A program made the translations under genes and the position numbers. Positions 27,017 through 36,650 of a stretch of 64,000 nucleotides of DNA are shown piece by piece (position 1 is the first letter of the stretch; every line of letters starts with the position of its first letter). The DNA is from an uncultured Lachnospiraceae bacterium. Lineage in GTDB: Bacteria; Bacillota; Clostridia; Lachnospirales; Lachnospiraceae. Where the stretch lies: assembly GCA_910586095.1 (NCBI GenBank), contig CAJUHQ010000002.1, positions 1-64,000 of the forward strand, given 5' to 3'. The notes below the pieces were generated by a model. That model did not search any database. It was not told the origin of the DNA and saw nothing but the letters and a program-made list of their open reading frames with translations.

Positions 27017-27811
27017 CTAGCCGTTTTTAGCCTTGTTCACACACGCCTCAATTGCATCTATCACAGCAGCGCGAAACCCTTTTTCCTCTAACACTTTAAC
27101 CGCCTCTATAGTAGTTCCCCCTGGTGAACATACCATATCCTTGAGTTCTCCGGGGTGTATTCCTGTCTCAAGTACCATCTTCGCACTACCAAGAACGGTC
27201 TGCGCTGCAAACGCATATGCTTGTTTTCGCGACATTCCTGTCAAAACTGCGGCATCTGCCATCGCTTCAATAAATAAAAATACATACGCAGGCGCACTGC
27301 CTGCTACACCGATAAAAGAGTCTATCAACCGCTCTGGGAGAACGTATGCTCTACCAAAACTACTCATTATCTTCTGTACCAGATCTTTGTCCGCCTCTGA
27401 TGCATCTTCTTTTAGACAAATCCCTGTACAGCCCTCACCTACCATTGCCGGCGTATTTGGCATGCAGCGCACGATTCGTAACTTTTTTCCAAACTCTCCT
27501 TCGATCCAATCAATTGTACGTCCTGCTGCTATGGAGATCACTAGCTTATTTTCATCCACTATGTCTTTAATGGACAAAATGACCTCTGAAAAAAAGATAG
27601 GCTTTACTGCAAGTACAATGATATCAGCCTGCCTAGCAGTTTTTTTGTTATCTATTCCTGTGCAGATATTATACTTATCAGCTATGCGTTTTGCTGTACT
27701 CATCGTTTTGGAAGACCCTATAATCTCCTTTGGCTGACATAGACCTGTCTTTAAAATTCCTTCAATCATTGCAGACGCCATGTTTCCCAGTCCTATGAAC
27801 CCTATCTTCAA
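27017..27811 (-). CDS. proC: Pyrroline-5-carboxylate reductase
   Basis: This 264-residue enzyme catalyses the last step of proline synthesis. The N-terminal Rossmann motif is GLGNMASAMIEG. Conserved features include VLAVKP, RCMPNTPAMVGEG and the C-terminal dimer signature GSAPAYVFLFIEAMADAAV followed by SPGGTTIEA. Length is normal. RBS GGAGG. Single gene. Confidence 0.96.
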   Translation of the reverse strand: MKIGFIGLGNMASAMIEGILKTGLCQPKEIIGSSKTMSTAKRIADKYNICTGIDNKKTARQADIIVLAVKPIFFSEVILSIKDIVDENKLVISIAAGRTIDWIEGEFGKKLRIVRCMPNTPAMVGEGCTGICLKEDASEADKDLVQKIMSSFGRAYVLPERLIDSFIGVAGSAPAYVFLFIEAMADAAVLTGMSRKQAYAFAAQTVLGSAKMVLETGIHPGELKDMVCSPGGTTIEAVKVLEEKGFRAAVIDAIEACVNKAKNG

Positions 27812-27894
27812 AAAACTACCTCCTTTTGAGTTCCTATATCTCTTCTTAAACCAAACTCTAAAAATCCACTATGTTCTCTATACTGTATGACAAA

Positions 27895-27975
27895 CATACT
27901 ATGAAAGTCTTCGACTTTCATAGCATGGATGGCCATGCGGCCCGCTAGACGGCAGGCTGTGCATGATGAGGGTAC
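27895..27975. repeat. Dispersed repeat, family D copy
   Basis: An inverted repeat CTATGAAAGTC / GACTTTCATAG followed by CATGGATGGCCATGCGGCCCGC. A related copy lies at about 46,183-46,240. Confidence 0.7.
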
Positions 27976-27980
27976 TATGA

Positions 27981-28793
27981 TTATTGTCTTCGCTGGCGTG
28001 CTGCCTCATAAATCAATATTGCTGTTGCTACTGCTCCATTGAGCGACTCTACCTGCCCTTCCATAGGAATCTTGACATATTGTGTTGCTTTGTCAGCAGT
28101 CGCACGATTCAGGCCATTTCCTTCATTTCCAATGAGAAACGCTGTAGGCCGTGTGTAATCAGGAACATCATAGTTCACACTATCATCAAGATGTGCGGCA
28201 TACACACAAATATCATTTTCTTTTAACAATTCGATTGTGTTGCCTAGATCTTGTGTCACAAAAAAAGGCATCCTATAAATCGATCCCATTGTGGAACGTA
28301 TGGTTTTTGGATTGAATAGATCGACTGTATTTCTTGTCATTACAATGCCACTTACCCCAGCGCCTTCCCCAGCACGCAGAATCGTTCCTAGATTTCCAGG
28401 GTCCTGCAAATCCTCAAGAAGCAGGAGAAGCGGTGCTTTGCTCTGCATCGAACTCCAGTTTGCCATATATTCTTCCCAAGTATATTGTGGCATAGAAAGC
28501 ACTCCAAGGACTCCCTGCGGCGTCTGGGTATCAGAAACTTTCTGAAAGACTTCATCTGCAAGTAACTCTTTCTCCATTATATTGACCGATTCTCTTACAA
28601 TTTTTTGTATAAATTCTTTCCTTTTATTAAAAAACGTTTCTGAAAAATATATCTCACGAATCCATTCGCGCGGGGCTTCGCGCAGCATTTTTTCCCCTTC
28701 TACTAGAAATACCCCTTCTTCTGTGCGAAATTTTGCCTTTTTTCCCAATGCTACTAGTCTTTTAATTCTATTGTTTGACGAACTTGATATCAT
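27981..28793 (-). CDS. TrmH/SpoU-family RNA 2'-O-methyltransferase
   Basis: This 270-residue SPOUT enzyme has an N-terminal substrate-binding domain (KRLVALGKKAKFRTEEGVFL) and a C-terminal SpoU domain with motif 1 (DPGNLGTILRAGEGAG), motif 2 (FLIGNEGNGL) and motif 3 (VESLNGAVATAILIYEAARQ), which together form the knotted S-adenosylmethionine site. It probably methylates 23S rRNA or tRNA; the exact target cannot be told. RBS AAAGGAC. Confidence 0.9.
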   Translation of the reverse strand: MISSSSNNRIKRLVALGKKAKFRTEEGVFLVEGEKMLREAPREWIREIYFSETFFNKRKEFIQKIVRESVNIMEKELLADEVFQKVSDTQTPQGVLGVLSMPQYTWEEYMANWSSMQSKAPLLLLLEDLQDPGNLGTILRAGEGAGVSGIVMTRNTVDLFNPKTIRSTMGSIYRMPFFVTQDLGNTIELLKENDICVYAAHLDDSVNYDVPDYTRPTAFLIGNEGNGLNRATADKATQYVKIPMEGQVESLNGAVATAILIYEAARQRRQ

Positions 28794-28856
28794 ACTTGTG
28801 TCCTTTCGCCATTTCGCATAATCACCTCTTGTTGCAAAAGTATAGCATAAGCTGCC

Positions 28857-28912
28857 TTATATCATGCAATTTCTGAAATGGTATAAGACATTTCAGAAAT
28901 TGCATGATATAA
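28857..28912. repeat. Perfect 24-bp inverted repeat
   Basis: Arms 28,857-28,880 and 28,889-28,912 are perfect reverse complements separated by 8 bp. The arm begins TTATATCATGCAATTTC. It lies upstream of the SpoU gene, with part of it at the -35 region of a possible promoter (TTGCAT ... TATACT, spacing 19). Confidence 0.9.
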
Positions 28913-29078
28913 GTTTACTATGAAAGTCTTCAAATCCTTGCTGTAGGTCTGCGCACGTGCTGCGCTGACCGTATGGCTCCAAAATCCCTGCTTTTGGCAT
29001 TTTGTGTGATTCATAGTAAACCCCCTTCATTCATAGTGGTGTCTGATCACAGACATGGGGGGTTACTATGAAAATAAA
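28913..29078. repeat. Nested inverted repeats (GTTTACTATGAA / TTCATAGTAAAC)
   Basis: A 12-bp inverted repeat (28,913-28,924 and 29,010-29,021) encloses about 85 bp. A further CCCCC...GGGGGG pair (around 29,022-29,064) follows, with an internal TCTGATCACAGA palindrome. There is no coding potential; the layout resembles a small mobile or palindromic element. Confidence 0.6.
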
Positions 29079-29083
29079 TGGTT

Positions 29084-29758
29084 TTATTTTGCAAAATGTT
29101 TCTTATTCTGCTCCAAAAGCTTTTCTGCCACTTCATTGCCAGCCATCACCATTAAGTGATCTGTACTTCGGATAATATAATCTGCCGACGGCATAATGGT
29201 CATTTCCTCCTCGTGCTTTTTCTTGATGCCAAGAATGGAAACCTTATGCTTTGCAGCAATATCTGACTCGCGAATACTCTTGCCAACCCACTCTTTTAAT
29301 GGGGGCATCTCATAAATACCAAAAGCACCTGGCAAATCAATATAGTCAAATAGATTATCAAGGCTATAACGCTCTGCCCATTTCTCCGCAATATCTTTTT
29401 CAGGATAAATTACTTCATCTGCTCCGTTTCGCAGCAAAAACTTAGCTTGAATATCTCTAGTTGCCTTACTTACAACTCTCTTTGCCCCTTGTTCCTTTAC
29501 TAAGCTTGTGATCTCAAGGCTGCTTTGAAAATTAGTTCCAATACACACAAACACTACATCAAAGTTTCTAATACCAATCGTTTTTAATACTTCTTCTCTA
29601 GTACAATCTCCGATTCGTGTACTAGTAGCATAAGGAACCATGTCCTCAAGTTTTTCCTCATTCTCATCCACAATCATAACATCATGGCCATTCTCCAAAA
29701 AATTTTGTGCTAAATGATGACCGAAACGTCCCATTCCAATAATTAAAATTGATTTCAT
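29084..29758 (-). CDS. trkA: Potassium uptake regulatory subunit, TrkA/KtrA type
   Basis: This 224-residue cytoplasmic gating subunit has an N-terminal RCK_N Rossmann domain (IIGMGRFGHHLAQNFLENGHDV) that binds NAD(H)/ATP, and a C-terminal RCK_C domain (about 145-224, around SIRESDIAAKHKVSILGIKK). It is a single RCK unit, as in KtrA. Its partner channel gene lies 154 bp upstream on the same strand. RBS GGGGGG. Confidence 0.93.
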   Translation of the reverse strand: MKSILIIGMGRFGHHLAQNFLENGHDVMIVDENEEKLEDMVPYATSTRIGDCTREEVLKTIGIRNFDVVFVCIGTNFQSSLEITSLVKEQGAKRVVSKATRDIQAKFLLRNGADEVIYPEKDIAEKWAERYSLDNLFDYIDLPGAFGIYEMPPLKEWVGKSIRESDIAAKHKVSILGIKKKHEEEMTIMPSADYIIRSTDHLMVMAGNEVAEKLLEQNKKHFAK

Positions 29759-29912
29759 TTTTATACCCCCCTAGTATGTGTTGATACTTTAGCACACATG
29801 ACACTCCATATTCATAAACACAATCTTATTATAGATCTATATCTATTCTGCAAATATAACTAAAACCGTTTCTTTAGCAGAAAAAGAACTTATTTTTATT
29901 TAATATCATATG

Positions 29913-31271
29913 TTATCCTACAATAATTTTTTCTTGTGGCTGACGCACAGACGCAGATGTATTTTTCTGTGCAAACACTAATGCAAACGAGAGACTGCCA
30001 ATTCGTCCACAATACATCAAAATAATAATAATAATACGTGATAGAGTTCCCAAGTCCCGTGTGATTCCCGTTGTCATGCCCACCGTTCCAATTGCCGACA
30101 TCACTTCAAATAAAACGTCCTCAAACTGCAATAAAGGTTGTGTTGTCATTATAATCATTGCAGCGGCAATTGCCAATGAAAAATTAATGACCACCACGGC
30201 ATTGGCTTTCTTGACTACTTCGTCAGTAAGACGCCTGCCAAACAGATTGATATCCTCTCTGTTTTGTATCATTGCAATCGCATAAAACAACAATACGACG
30301 ATCGTTGACGTCTTAACACCACCTGCTGTTGAACCTGGGCTTCCTCCTATAAACATCATCACCATCGTCAAAACTTTACCAGAATTTGACAATGCCGCTG
30401 TATCCACTGTATTAAAACCTGCTGTTCGCGGTGTCACTGCTGAAAAAAACGCTCCTAACACTTTCTCCAGAGGGTTCATCCCTGCTAAGGATGCACTATT
30501 TTCTGTAATCAGAAAAAATAAAGTTCCTACTACTGTCAACACGATTGTCATAGATAACACGATCTTGCTGTGCAGTAAATATTTCTTAAAGTGCCACTTA
30601 TTGCGCACGACATCATCCCATACCACAAAGCCAATCCCACCAATTAAAATAAGTGACGCCACCACCACATTGACAAGAACATCCCCCTCATATGCCACTA
30701 AAGAGGAATATGCTTCGTTAATTCCCATCAGATCAAAACCCCCATTGCAAAAGGCAGAAACTGCATGAAAGATTGAAAAGTAAATTCCTCTTGCAACGCC
30801 AAACTGCGGTACAAAGCGAAATGCTAAAAAAATCGCTCCCAACAGTTCAATGCACAATGTTCCCTGCACAATCTTTTTGACGAGACGAACGACTCCCGCA
30901 ATCTCAAGAGCGTTGACACTTTCTTGAAGCTGTTCGCGCTCCTGCAATCCAATGCGCTTTTTAAGTAACACTGAAATAAATGCGCCGATTGTCATAAATC
31001 CAAGACCGCCTATCTGAATGAGGCACAGGATAACAAGCTGACCAAATAGGGTCCAATTTTGATAGGTATCTGCCACTACCAACCCTGTCACACATGTGGC
31101 AGAAGTCGCTGTAAAGAGGGAGCCTATTAGATTCCCCTGTCCCGATCTATTTGATATTGGTAATGTAAGCAACAGTGTCCCCGAAACAATAATGAGTGCA
31201 AAACCTAACGCAATCAAACGTGTTGTTGACTTTTTTACAATACCCTTTTTTTTCTTATCCTCTACTGCCAT
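29913..31271 (-). CDS. trkH: Potassium transporter membrane subunit, TrkH/KtrB type
   Basis: This 452-residue membrane protein has four M1-P-M2 repeats. Selectivity-filter-like loops with conserved glycines are visible (ATCVTGLVV, FCNGGFDLMG, TAGFNTVD, and IGTVGMTTGI). The intervening segments are strongly hydrophobic. With the TrkA/KtrA-like subunit downstream it forms a Na+- or H+-coupled potassium uptake system. RBS GGGGG. Confidence 0.94.
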   Translation of the reverse strand: MAVEDKKKKGIVKKSTTRLIALGFALIIVSGTLLLTLPISNRSGQGNLIGSLFTATSATCVTGLVVADTYQNWTLFGQLVILCLIQIGGLGFMTIGAFISVLLKKRIGLQEREQLQESVNALEIAGVVRLVKKIVQGTLCIELLGAIFLAFRFVPQFGVARGIYFSIFHAVSAFCNGGFDLMGINEAYSSLVAYEGDVLVNVVVASLILIGGIGFVVWDDVVRNKWHFKKYLLHSKIVLSMTIVLTVVGTLFFLITENSASLAGMNPLEKVLGAFFSAVTPRTAGFNTVDTAALSNSGKVLTMVMMFIGGSPGSTAGGVKTSTIVVLLFYAIAMIQNREDINLFGRRLTDEVVKKANAVVVINFSLAIAAAMIIMTTQPLLQFEDVLFEVMSAIGTVGMTTGITRDLGTLSRIIIIILMYCGRIGSLSFALVFAQKNTSASVRQPQEKIIVG

Positions 31272-31276
31272 ACTAA

Positions 31277-31337
31277 TCCCCCATGCCGCCTTTGGCGGCT
31301 CAAATAGAAATGAAAAACGCTGTCTTTTGCGTTTTTC
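31277..31337. repeat. Dispersed repeat, family B copy 1
   Basis: CCCATGCCGCCTTTGGCGGC followed by TCAAATAGAAATGAAAAACG and then GCGTTTTTCC. The first part is a GCCGCC/GGCGGC hairpin. A near-identical copy is at 32,468-32,527. Confidence 0.8.
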
Positions 31338-31344
31338 CTATGTG

Positions 31345-31386
31345 CATAAAATAATCCGGGAACCATAACTTATGCATTCCCGGACT
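31345..31386 (-). terminator. Terminator of pfkA
   Basis: Minus strand stem TCCGGGAA / TTCCCGGA with further CATAA/TTATG pairing inside, then ATTATTTTA. It lies 45 bases after the pfkA stop. Confidence 0.65.
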
Positions 31387-31430
31387 ATACTATTGGCATC
31401 TGCCTCTTTGATATATGCACCGCGCTCGTA

Positions 31431-32405
31431 TTAACGCGATAATTTTGTGCTGATATCATATTGATAATCATTGATGCCTTTTTTCATATTCAGCGCTTCT
31501 TCTATATCAAAATCAACAAACTCTCCATGCTTGTATGCAATGACACGATTGGACTTACCATCGCGAAGAGTATCTGCCGCATAAGCCCCCATAATCGATG
31601 CATAGAAACGATCCTTACATGTCGGATTGCCGCCGCGCTGCAAATATCCTAAGATTGTCGCACGTGTCTCAATACCTGTAGCCGCCTCAATTCGTTTTGC
31701 CATCGATGTGGAATGTCCAATTCCTTCTGCATTTATAATAATATGATGCGTCTTGCCTTTCTTTCTGCTTCTGATAATATTGTTAATCAATTCCTGCTCA
31801 TCATAATTATACTTTTCTGGAAGTAGAATATCCTCTGCACCATTTGCAACTCCTGTCCAAAGCGCTATATACCCTGCATGTCGTCCCATTACCTCAATAA
31901 TCGAACAGCGCTCATGTGAAGAGGATGTATCACGCACTTTGTCAATAGCTTGCATTGCTGTATTGATTGCGGTATCAAAACCAATTGTATATTCTGTACA
32001 CGCAATGTCAAGGTCAATCGTACCTGGTACTCCAACTGTATTAATACCATGACGTGCCAACCCTTGCGCACCTCTATAAGAGCCATCTCCACCAATCACT
32101 ACAAGGCCATCAATCCCATGCTTGCGACAAATTTGTGCTGCTCTCTCCTGTACTTCGGGTTCCTTAAATTCCAGACAACGTGCAGTTCCTAAAATTGTAC
32201 CACCTTTTTGGATAATATCAGCTACGCTGTACGCCTCCATATCAATAATCTCTTCATTTAGAAGCCCGAGATAACCACGTTTGATTCCCTTTACCTTCAC
32301 ATTGCTTGTCAGGCTCTTTCTGACAACCGCACGGATGGCGGCATTCATTCCCGGTGCATCCCCGCCGCTTGTCAATACGCCTATTGTCTTGATCTCCTTA
32401 GACAT
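31431..32405 (-). CDS. pfkA: 6-phosphofructokinase
   Basis: This 324-residue glycolytic enzyme phosphorylates fructose 6-phosphate. Motifs: GVLTSGGDAPGMNAAIR (nucleotide site), GGDGSYRGA, catalytic PGTIDLDI (Asp of the TID motif kept; the usual TIDND has Leu at the fourth position), and EVMGRHAGYIAL. The Gly of GGDGS suggests ATP rather than pyrophosphate use. Strong AGGAGG. It lies downstream of dnaE but behind its own candidate promoter. Confidence 0.95.
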   Translation of the reverse strand: MSKEIKTIGVLTSGGDAPGMNAAIRAVVRKSLTSNVKVKGIKRGYLGLLNEEIIDMEAYSVADIIQKGGTILGTARCLEFKEPEVQERAAQICRKHGIDGLVVIGGDGSYRGAQGLARHGINTVGVPGTIDLDIACTEYTIGFDTAINTAMQAIDKVRDTSSSHERCSIIEVMGRHAGYIALWTGVANGAEDILLPEKYNYDEQELINNIIRSRKKGKTHHIIINAEGIGHSTSMAKRIEAATGIETRATILGYLQRGGNPTCKDRFYASIMGAYAADTLRDGKSNRVIAYKHGEFVDFDIEEALNMKKGINDYQYDISTKLSR

Positions 32406-32752
32406 TTTTATACCTCCTATGCACTATATGAACTTTGCCAAAATTTTCTACAACCTTCTATACTATCCCCCATGCCGCCTTTGGCGGCTCAAATAGAAAT
32501 GAAAAACGTTGTCCTTGGCGTTTTTCCTGTGTGAAAAAAGTCTGCTATGCAGACTTAATAGTTCTTAGACAGTGTCTTTTGCTGCCTTAGAACTATTTTT
32601 CACACTAACTCCCATCTGCCCGCTTTAGCGGGCACTCCAATCAGGATGGGTGAAATTTTATATTTCACACTAATCTCAAATCATGAACGTAAAACTTAGT
32701 ATTTCTCCGAGAAGCAGCCTTTGCTGCATTTTCCGCTTTTTATCCATCAATC
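32406..32752. repeat. pfkA leader filled by dispersed repeats
   Basis: Contains family B copy 2 (32,468-32,527), a family C copy with AAGTCTGCTATGCAGACTT (from about 32,532), a family A copy with CCCGCTTTAGCGGG (near 32,620), a TGAAATTTTATATTTCA hairpin, and the GAAGCAGCCTTTGCTGC string also seen near 23.7 kb. No coding potential. Confidence 0.75.
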
Positions 32753-32781
32753 ATTGTAACCTTTTTTTGCCAAGAATACAA
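32753..32781 (-). promoter_or_regulatory. Candidate pfkA promoter
   Basis: Minus strand: -35 TTGTAT, 17-bp spacer, -10 TACAAT. If used, the repeats at 32,406-32,752 would be transcribed as a leader of about 340 nt. Confidence 0.5.
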
Positions 32782-32898
32782 TACTCTTTGCTAAAAAATT
32801 ATGGTGCTCTGCGCATTTTTACACCTGTATAAAATTTCCACAAAAGCACCACTCTTGTCACACCTATCTGTACTTACTTAAAAATCTTGTGACACTTA

Positions 32899-35800
32899 TC
32901 AGACTACTTTGACATTATCTTCCCCAAACAATCCCCTCAGTCTACTTAACATCTCGCTATCTGCCTTGATATTTTTGTTGGGAGGCAATGTTTTCCTCTG
33001 TCGTGTTTCTTCTATATATATAACAACGCTGTCTATTCCTTCTGAATGATATATAGCATCAAACAGTACTTGTTCCTGTGCTGTATATGTGCTGATATTG
33101 GGAAACTTTAACCACACCTTTTTAGGAATTTCATCAAACAAAACAATCTTTTCACAGATCAGTTTTCCATCTCGCTCTTCCTCTAATGATACTCTTCCCT
33201 CTATAAATACCTTATTTTCATCCAACAATTTTGCAGAATACTTTTCATAGGCATTGGGAAAGATAACAATTTCAATAGAGCCTACTAGATCCTCTACTGT
33301 CACAAACGCCATAATCTGATTATTTTTAGTGTATTTGATTTTTTTATCTATAATCATACCACCAATTGTCTCACTGGCATTATCTCTTACATGTGTAGTT
33401 TTTGTTTCTTCATCCAGATAAAAATCAGATGTCTTGGCTGTAATGTGCCTCTCCCACACTGATTGATATTCTTGCATTGGATGTCCACTGACATAAAATC
33501 CCAGAACTTCCTTTTCAAAGCTTAACAAAAGGCCTTTCTCATACTCTCCTACATCTGGAAAACGAATTTCAAGTTTTTCCTTTTGCTCCTGTGAGACAAT
33601 ATCGAGCAAAGACATTTGTCCTGCCATTGCTCCGCGCTTGCTATGGGTAATCTCATCAAAAATCTGCACATACACACTCATATGCTGTTTTCTAGTTGCC
33701 CCAAAACTGTCAAATGCTCCTGCTTTGATAAAATTCTCTATATTGCGCTTATTGACACCGCGATTGAGCGTCCGTTCCATAAAATCCTTGATCCCCTGGT
33801 AGGGTCCATGCGCTCTTCGCTCTGTAACTATGCTGTCAATAGCGGGACGCCCCACACTTTTAATTGCTGTCAGCGCATAACGTATCGCCCCATTTGACAC
33901 AGAAAAGCCAGCCTCACCCTCGTTGATATCAGGCGGCAAAATAGAAATTCCCATATTTTTGCACACTACAATATAATCAGAAACTTTGGGTGAACAATCG
34001 ATTACAGAAGTCAAAAGTGCTGCCATAAATTCCACTGGATAATAATACTTTAAGTATGCTGTCTGATAGGCCACCACAGCATAGCAGGCGGCATGAGATT
34101 TGTTAAACGCATACTTTGCAAAATCGATCATTGTATCATAAATATGATCTGCTACCTGCGCAGAAATCCCGCATGAAACACAACCTGGAACCCCTTCCGC
34201 TTCATTTCCGTTCACGAAATTGGAACGCTCCTGCTCCATGACATATGTCTTTTTCTTGCTCATGGCACGGCGTACTAAGTCACTGCGCCCCATTGTATAG
34301 CCTCCTAGATCACGTACAATCTGCATAACCTGCTCTTGATATACAATACAGCCATATGTTGTAGACAAGATCGGTTCTAGTTGCGGACACGCATAACTTA
34401 CTGCCCCATGATTATTCTTTCCTCTTATATAAGTAGGAATAAAGTCCATCGGTCCAGGTCGATAGAGCGAAATACCCGCTATCACATCTTCAAGATTCTG
34501 CGGCTTTAACTCTTTCATAAAGTTTTTCATCCCTTGACTTTCTAACTGGAATACACCATCTGTCTTTCCTGTTCCAAGAGAGGATAACACTTTTTTGTCA
34601 TCATAGTCTATTTTATCTACATCTATATAAAGTCCTGTGGTCCTTTCTACATTTTCTACTGTGTCATGGATGACGGTCAACGTTCGCAGTCCCAAAAAAT
34701 CCATTTTCAACAATCCCAACTCTTCAATTGTTGTCATCGTAAATTGTGTCGTAATCGAACCATCACTTCCTCTAGAAAGTGGTACAAACTCGTCTGCTGG
34801 CTTCTGACAGATAACAACTCCTGCCGCGTGCATAGAGGTATGACGTGGAAGTCCTTCAAGTTTTTTACACATATCTATCAAGAAATGTACTTGCTCATTT
34901 TGTTCATATAACTCTCTCAATTCATGATTCATCGAAAGCGCCCGCTCTATGGAAACTGGCTTATTTTGTTCGTTTGGTATCATCTTAGCTGTGCTATCGC
35001 ACAGATTATATGACAGATCTAGAACGCGTCCCACGTCTCTAATCACATTTTTTGCCGCCATTGTTCCAAATGTTACAATTTGAACCACCTTGTCATGACC
35101 ATATTTTTCACTGACATAATCAATAACTTCCTGTCTGCGCTCATAACAAAAATCAATGTCAATATCTGGCATAGACACGCGTTCAGGATTGAGAAACCGC
35201 TCAAAAAGCAAACCATATCGGATCGGATCAATATTGGTAATGTGCAGACAATAAGACACTATTGAACCCGCGGCACTTCCGCGGCCAGGTCCTACTGGAA
35301 TATCATGCTCACGTGCCCAGTTGATAAAATCCCATACAATTAAAAAATAGTCCACATACCCCATTTTTTGAATGACTGCAAGCTCATACTCTAGTTTTTC
35401 TACAAGAGTGCCATCATCCTTTGGATATCGCTCTTGTAGTCCGTCAAAGCACAATTTTTTAAGATATGTTTCCGAATTGTATCCTGATGGCACATCAAAT
35501 TTTGGCAATTTAGTGACTCCAAATTCAATCTCTACATTGCATCTTTGCGCAATCAAGGCTGTGTTGGTGATCGCTTCTTGTGCATAGGGAAAGAGTTCAC
35601 GCATCTCCATCTCACTCTTTACATAATACTGCCCACCTTCATAGCGCATACGATCTGAGTCTGAAACCTTCTTAGCTGTCTGAATACACAAAAGAATGTC
35701 ATGAGACTGTTCATCTTCAGCATATGTATAATGGATGTCGTTTGTTGCCACAAGCGGTATATCCAACTCCTTGCTAAGACGTACCAGTGCTGCATTGACT

Positions 35801-36354
35801 GTTTTCTGGTCCGCTATCCCATGATCCTGAAGTTCGAGAAAGTAATTTCCTACTCCAAAACAATCACGATATTTCTGAGCTGCTTTTTTGGCCTCCTGGT
35901 ACAATCCTTTTACAATTAACCGTGGTACTTCTCCAGCTAAACATGCAGACAAAGCTATAATCCCTTCGTGATACTGTTGTAAGACCTCCATATCTACACG
36001 CGGTCTATAGTAATAACCTTCTGTAAATCCCTTGCTCACAATCTTCATTAAATTAGAATATCCTTGGTTATTCTCCGCAAGCAACACTAAATGATGATAT
36101 CGTTCCTCTCCTCCTGTTGTTTCCTTATCAAATCGTGACTCAGGTGCCACATACACTTCACAGCCAAGTATCGGCTTAATCCCATTTGCTTTTGCTTCCT
36201 TATAAAAATCAATCACACCATACATAACACCGTGATCTGTGATTGCGCCGCTATCCATTCCCAACTCTTTTATACGTTTAACATAGTCCTTTATCTTATT
36301 TGAACCATCTAGGAGACTATATTCTGTATGTACATGTAAATGCGTAAATGCCAT
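32899..36354 (-). CDS. dnaE: DNA polymerase III alpha subunit, DnaE type
   Basis: About 1151 residues from the ATG at 36354 (GGGAG at 5-nt spacing). Domains in order: N-terminal PHP (HLHVHTEYSLLDG), the polymerase core with GPGRGSAAGS and the catalytic MPDIDIDF, fingers and thumb, tandem helix-hairpin-helix (around KSVGRPAIDSIV), and a C-terminal OB fold (VTVEDLVGSIEIVIFP). Length is normal for DnaE. In Firmicutes it usually works beside PolC in lagging-strand synthesis and translesion repair. Confidence 0.96.
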   Translation of the reverse strand: MAFTHLHVHTEYSLLDGSNKIKDYVKRIKELGMDSGAITDHGVMYGVIDFYKEAKANGIKPILGCEVYVAPESRFDKETTGGEERYHHLVLLAENNQGYSNLMKIVSKGFTEGYYYRPRVDMEVLQQYHEGIIALSACLAGEVPRLIVKGLYQEAKKAAQKYRDCFGVGNYFLELQDHGIADQKTVNAALVRLSKELDIPLVATNDIHYTYAEDEQSHDILLCIQTAKKVSDSDRMRYEGGQYYVKSEMEMRELFPYAQEAITNTALIAQRCNVEIEFGVTKLPKFDVPSGYNSETYLKKLCFDGLQERYPKDDGTLVEKLEYELAVIQKMGYVDYFLIVWDFINWAREHDIPVGPGRGSAAGSIVSYCLHITNIDPIRYGLLFERFLNPERVSMPDIDIDFCYERRQEVIDYVSEKYGHDKVVQIVTFGTMAAKNVIRDVGRVLDLSYNLCDSTAKMIPNEQNKPVSIERALSMNHELRELYEQNEQVHFLIDMCKKLEGLPRHTSMHAAGVVICQKPADEFVPLSRGSDGSITTQFTMTTIEELGLLKMDFLGLRTLTVIHDTVENVERTTGLYIDVDKIDYDDKKVLSSLGTGKTDGVFQLESQGMKNFMKELKPQNLEDVIAGISLYRPGPMDFIPTYIRGKNNHGAVSYACPQLEPILSTTYGCIVYQEQVMQIVRDLGGYTMGRSDLVRRAMSKKKTYVMEQERSNFVNGNEAEGVPGCVSCGISAQVADHIYDTMIDFAKYAFNKSHAACYAVVAYQTAYLKYYYPVEFMAALLTSVIDCSPKVSDYIVVCKNMGISILPPDINEGEAGFSVSNGAIRYALTAIKSVGRPAIDSIVTERRAHGPYQGIKDFMERTLNRGVNKRNIENFIKAGAFDSFGATRKQHMSVYVQIFDEITHSKRGAMAGQMSLLDIVSQEQKEKLEIRFPDVGEYEKGLLLSFEKEVLGFYVSGHPMQEYQSVWERHITAKTSDFYLDEETKTTHVRDNASETIGGMIIDKKIKYTKNNQIMAFVTVEDLVGSIEIVIFPNAYEKYSAKLLDENKVFIEGRVSLEEERDGKLICEKIVLFDEIPKKVWLKFPNISTYTAQEQVLFDAIYHSEGIDSVVIYIEETRQRKTLPPNKNIKADSEMLSRLRGLFGEDNVKVV

Positions 36355-36366
36355 ATGTACTCCCAT

Positions 36367-36650
36367 CTGTGTGTCTAATGTGGATACAAACTAACTATCA
36401 CATCAACTTTTGCCCGCCTGCTTTAGCGGACTCTTCACTTCAGGATGGGTGAAATCTTTGATTTCACACTAAACACACGTGTAAATTTTTCTACTACTTT
36501 ATTAAGTTCCTATTTAAAAATCTTAGATTATTGCTTTTGCTATTATCAAGCACCCTTATTTTCTAACCCTCAATATTTGCATTTGTTATATTTCCATCAC
36601 TGTCAATCTCCACCTCTTTCTTCCTTTTCACTCATCCTTATTCGCCCGCA
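36367..36650. repeat. Family A repeats between the orphan gene and dnaE
   Basis: A variant family A copy (CCGCCTGCTTTAGCGGACTC, near 36,413) with its TGAAATC/GATTTCA hairpin and a truncated copy (CGCCCGCATTAGCG, near 36,643) whose edge meets the stop of the next gene. The rest is AT-rich without gene. Confidence 0.65.
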
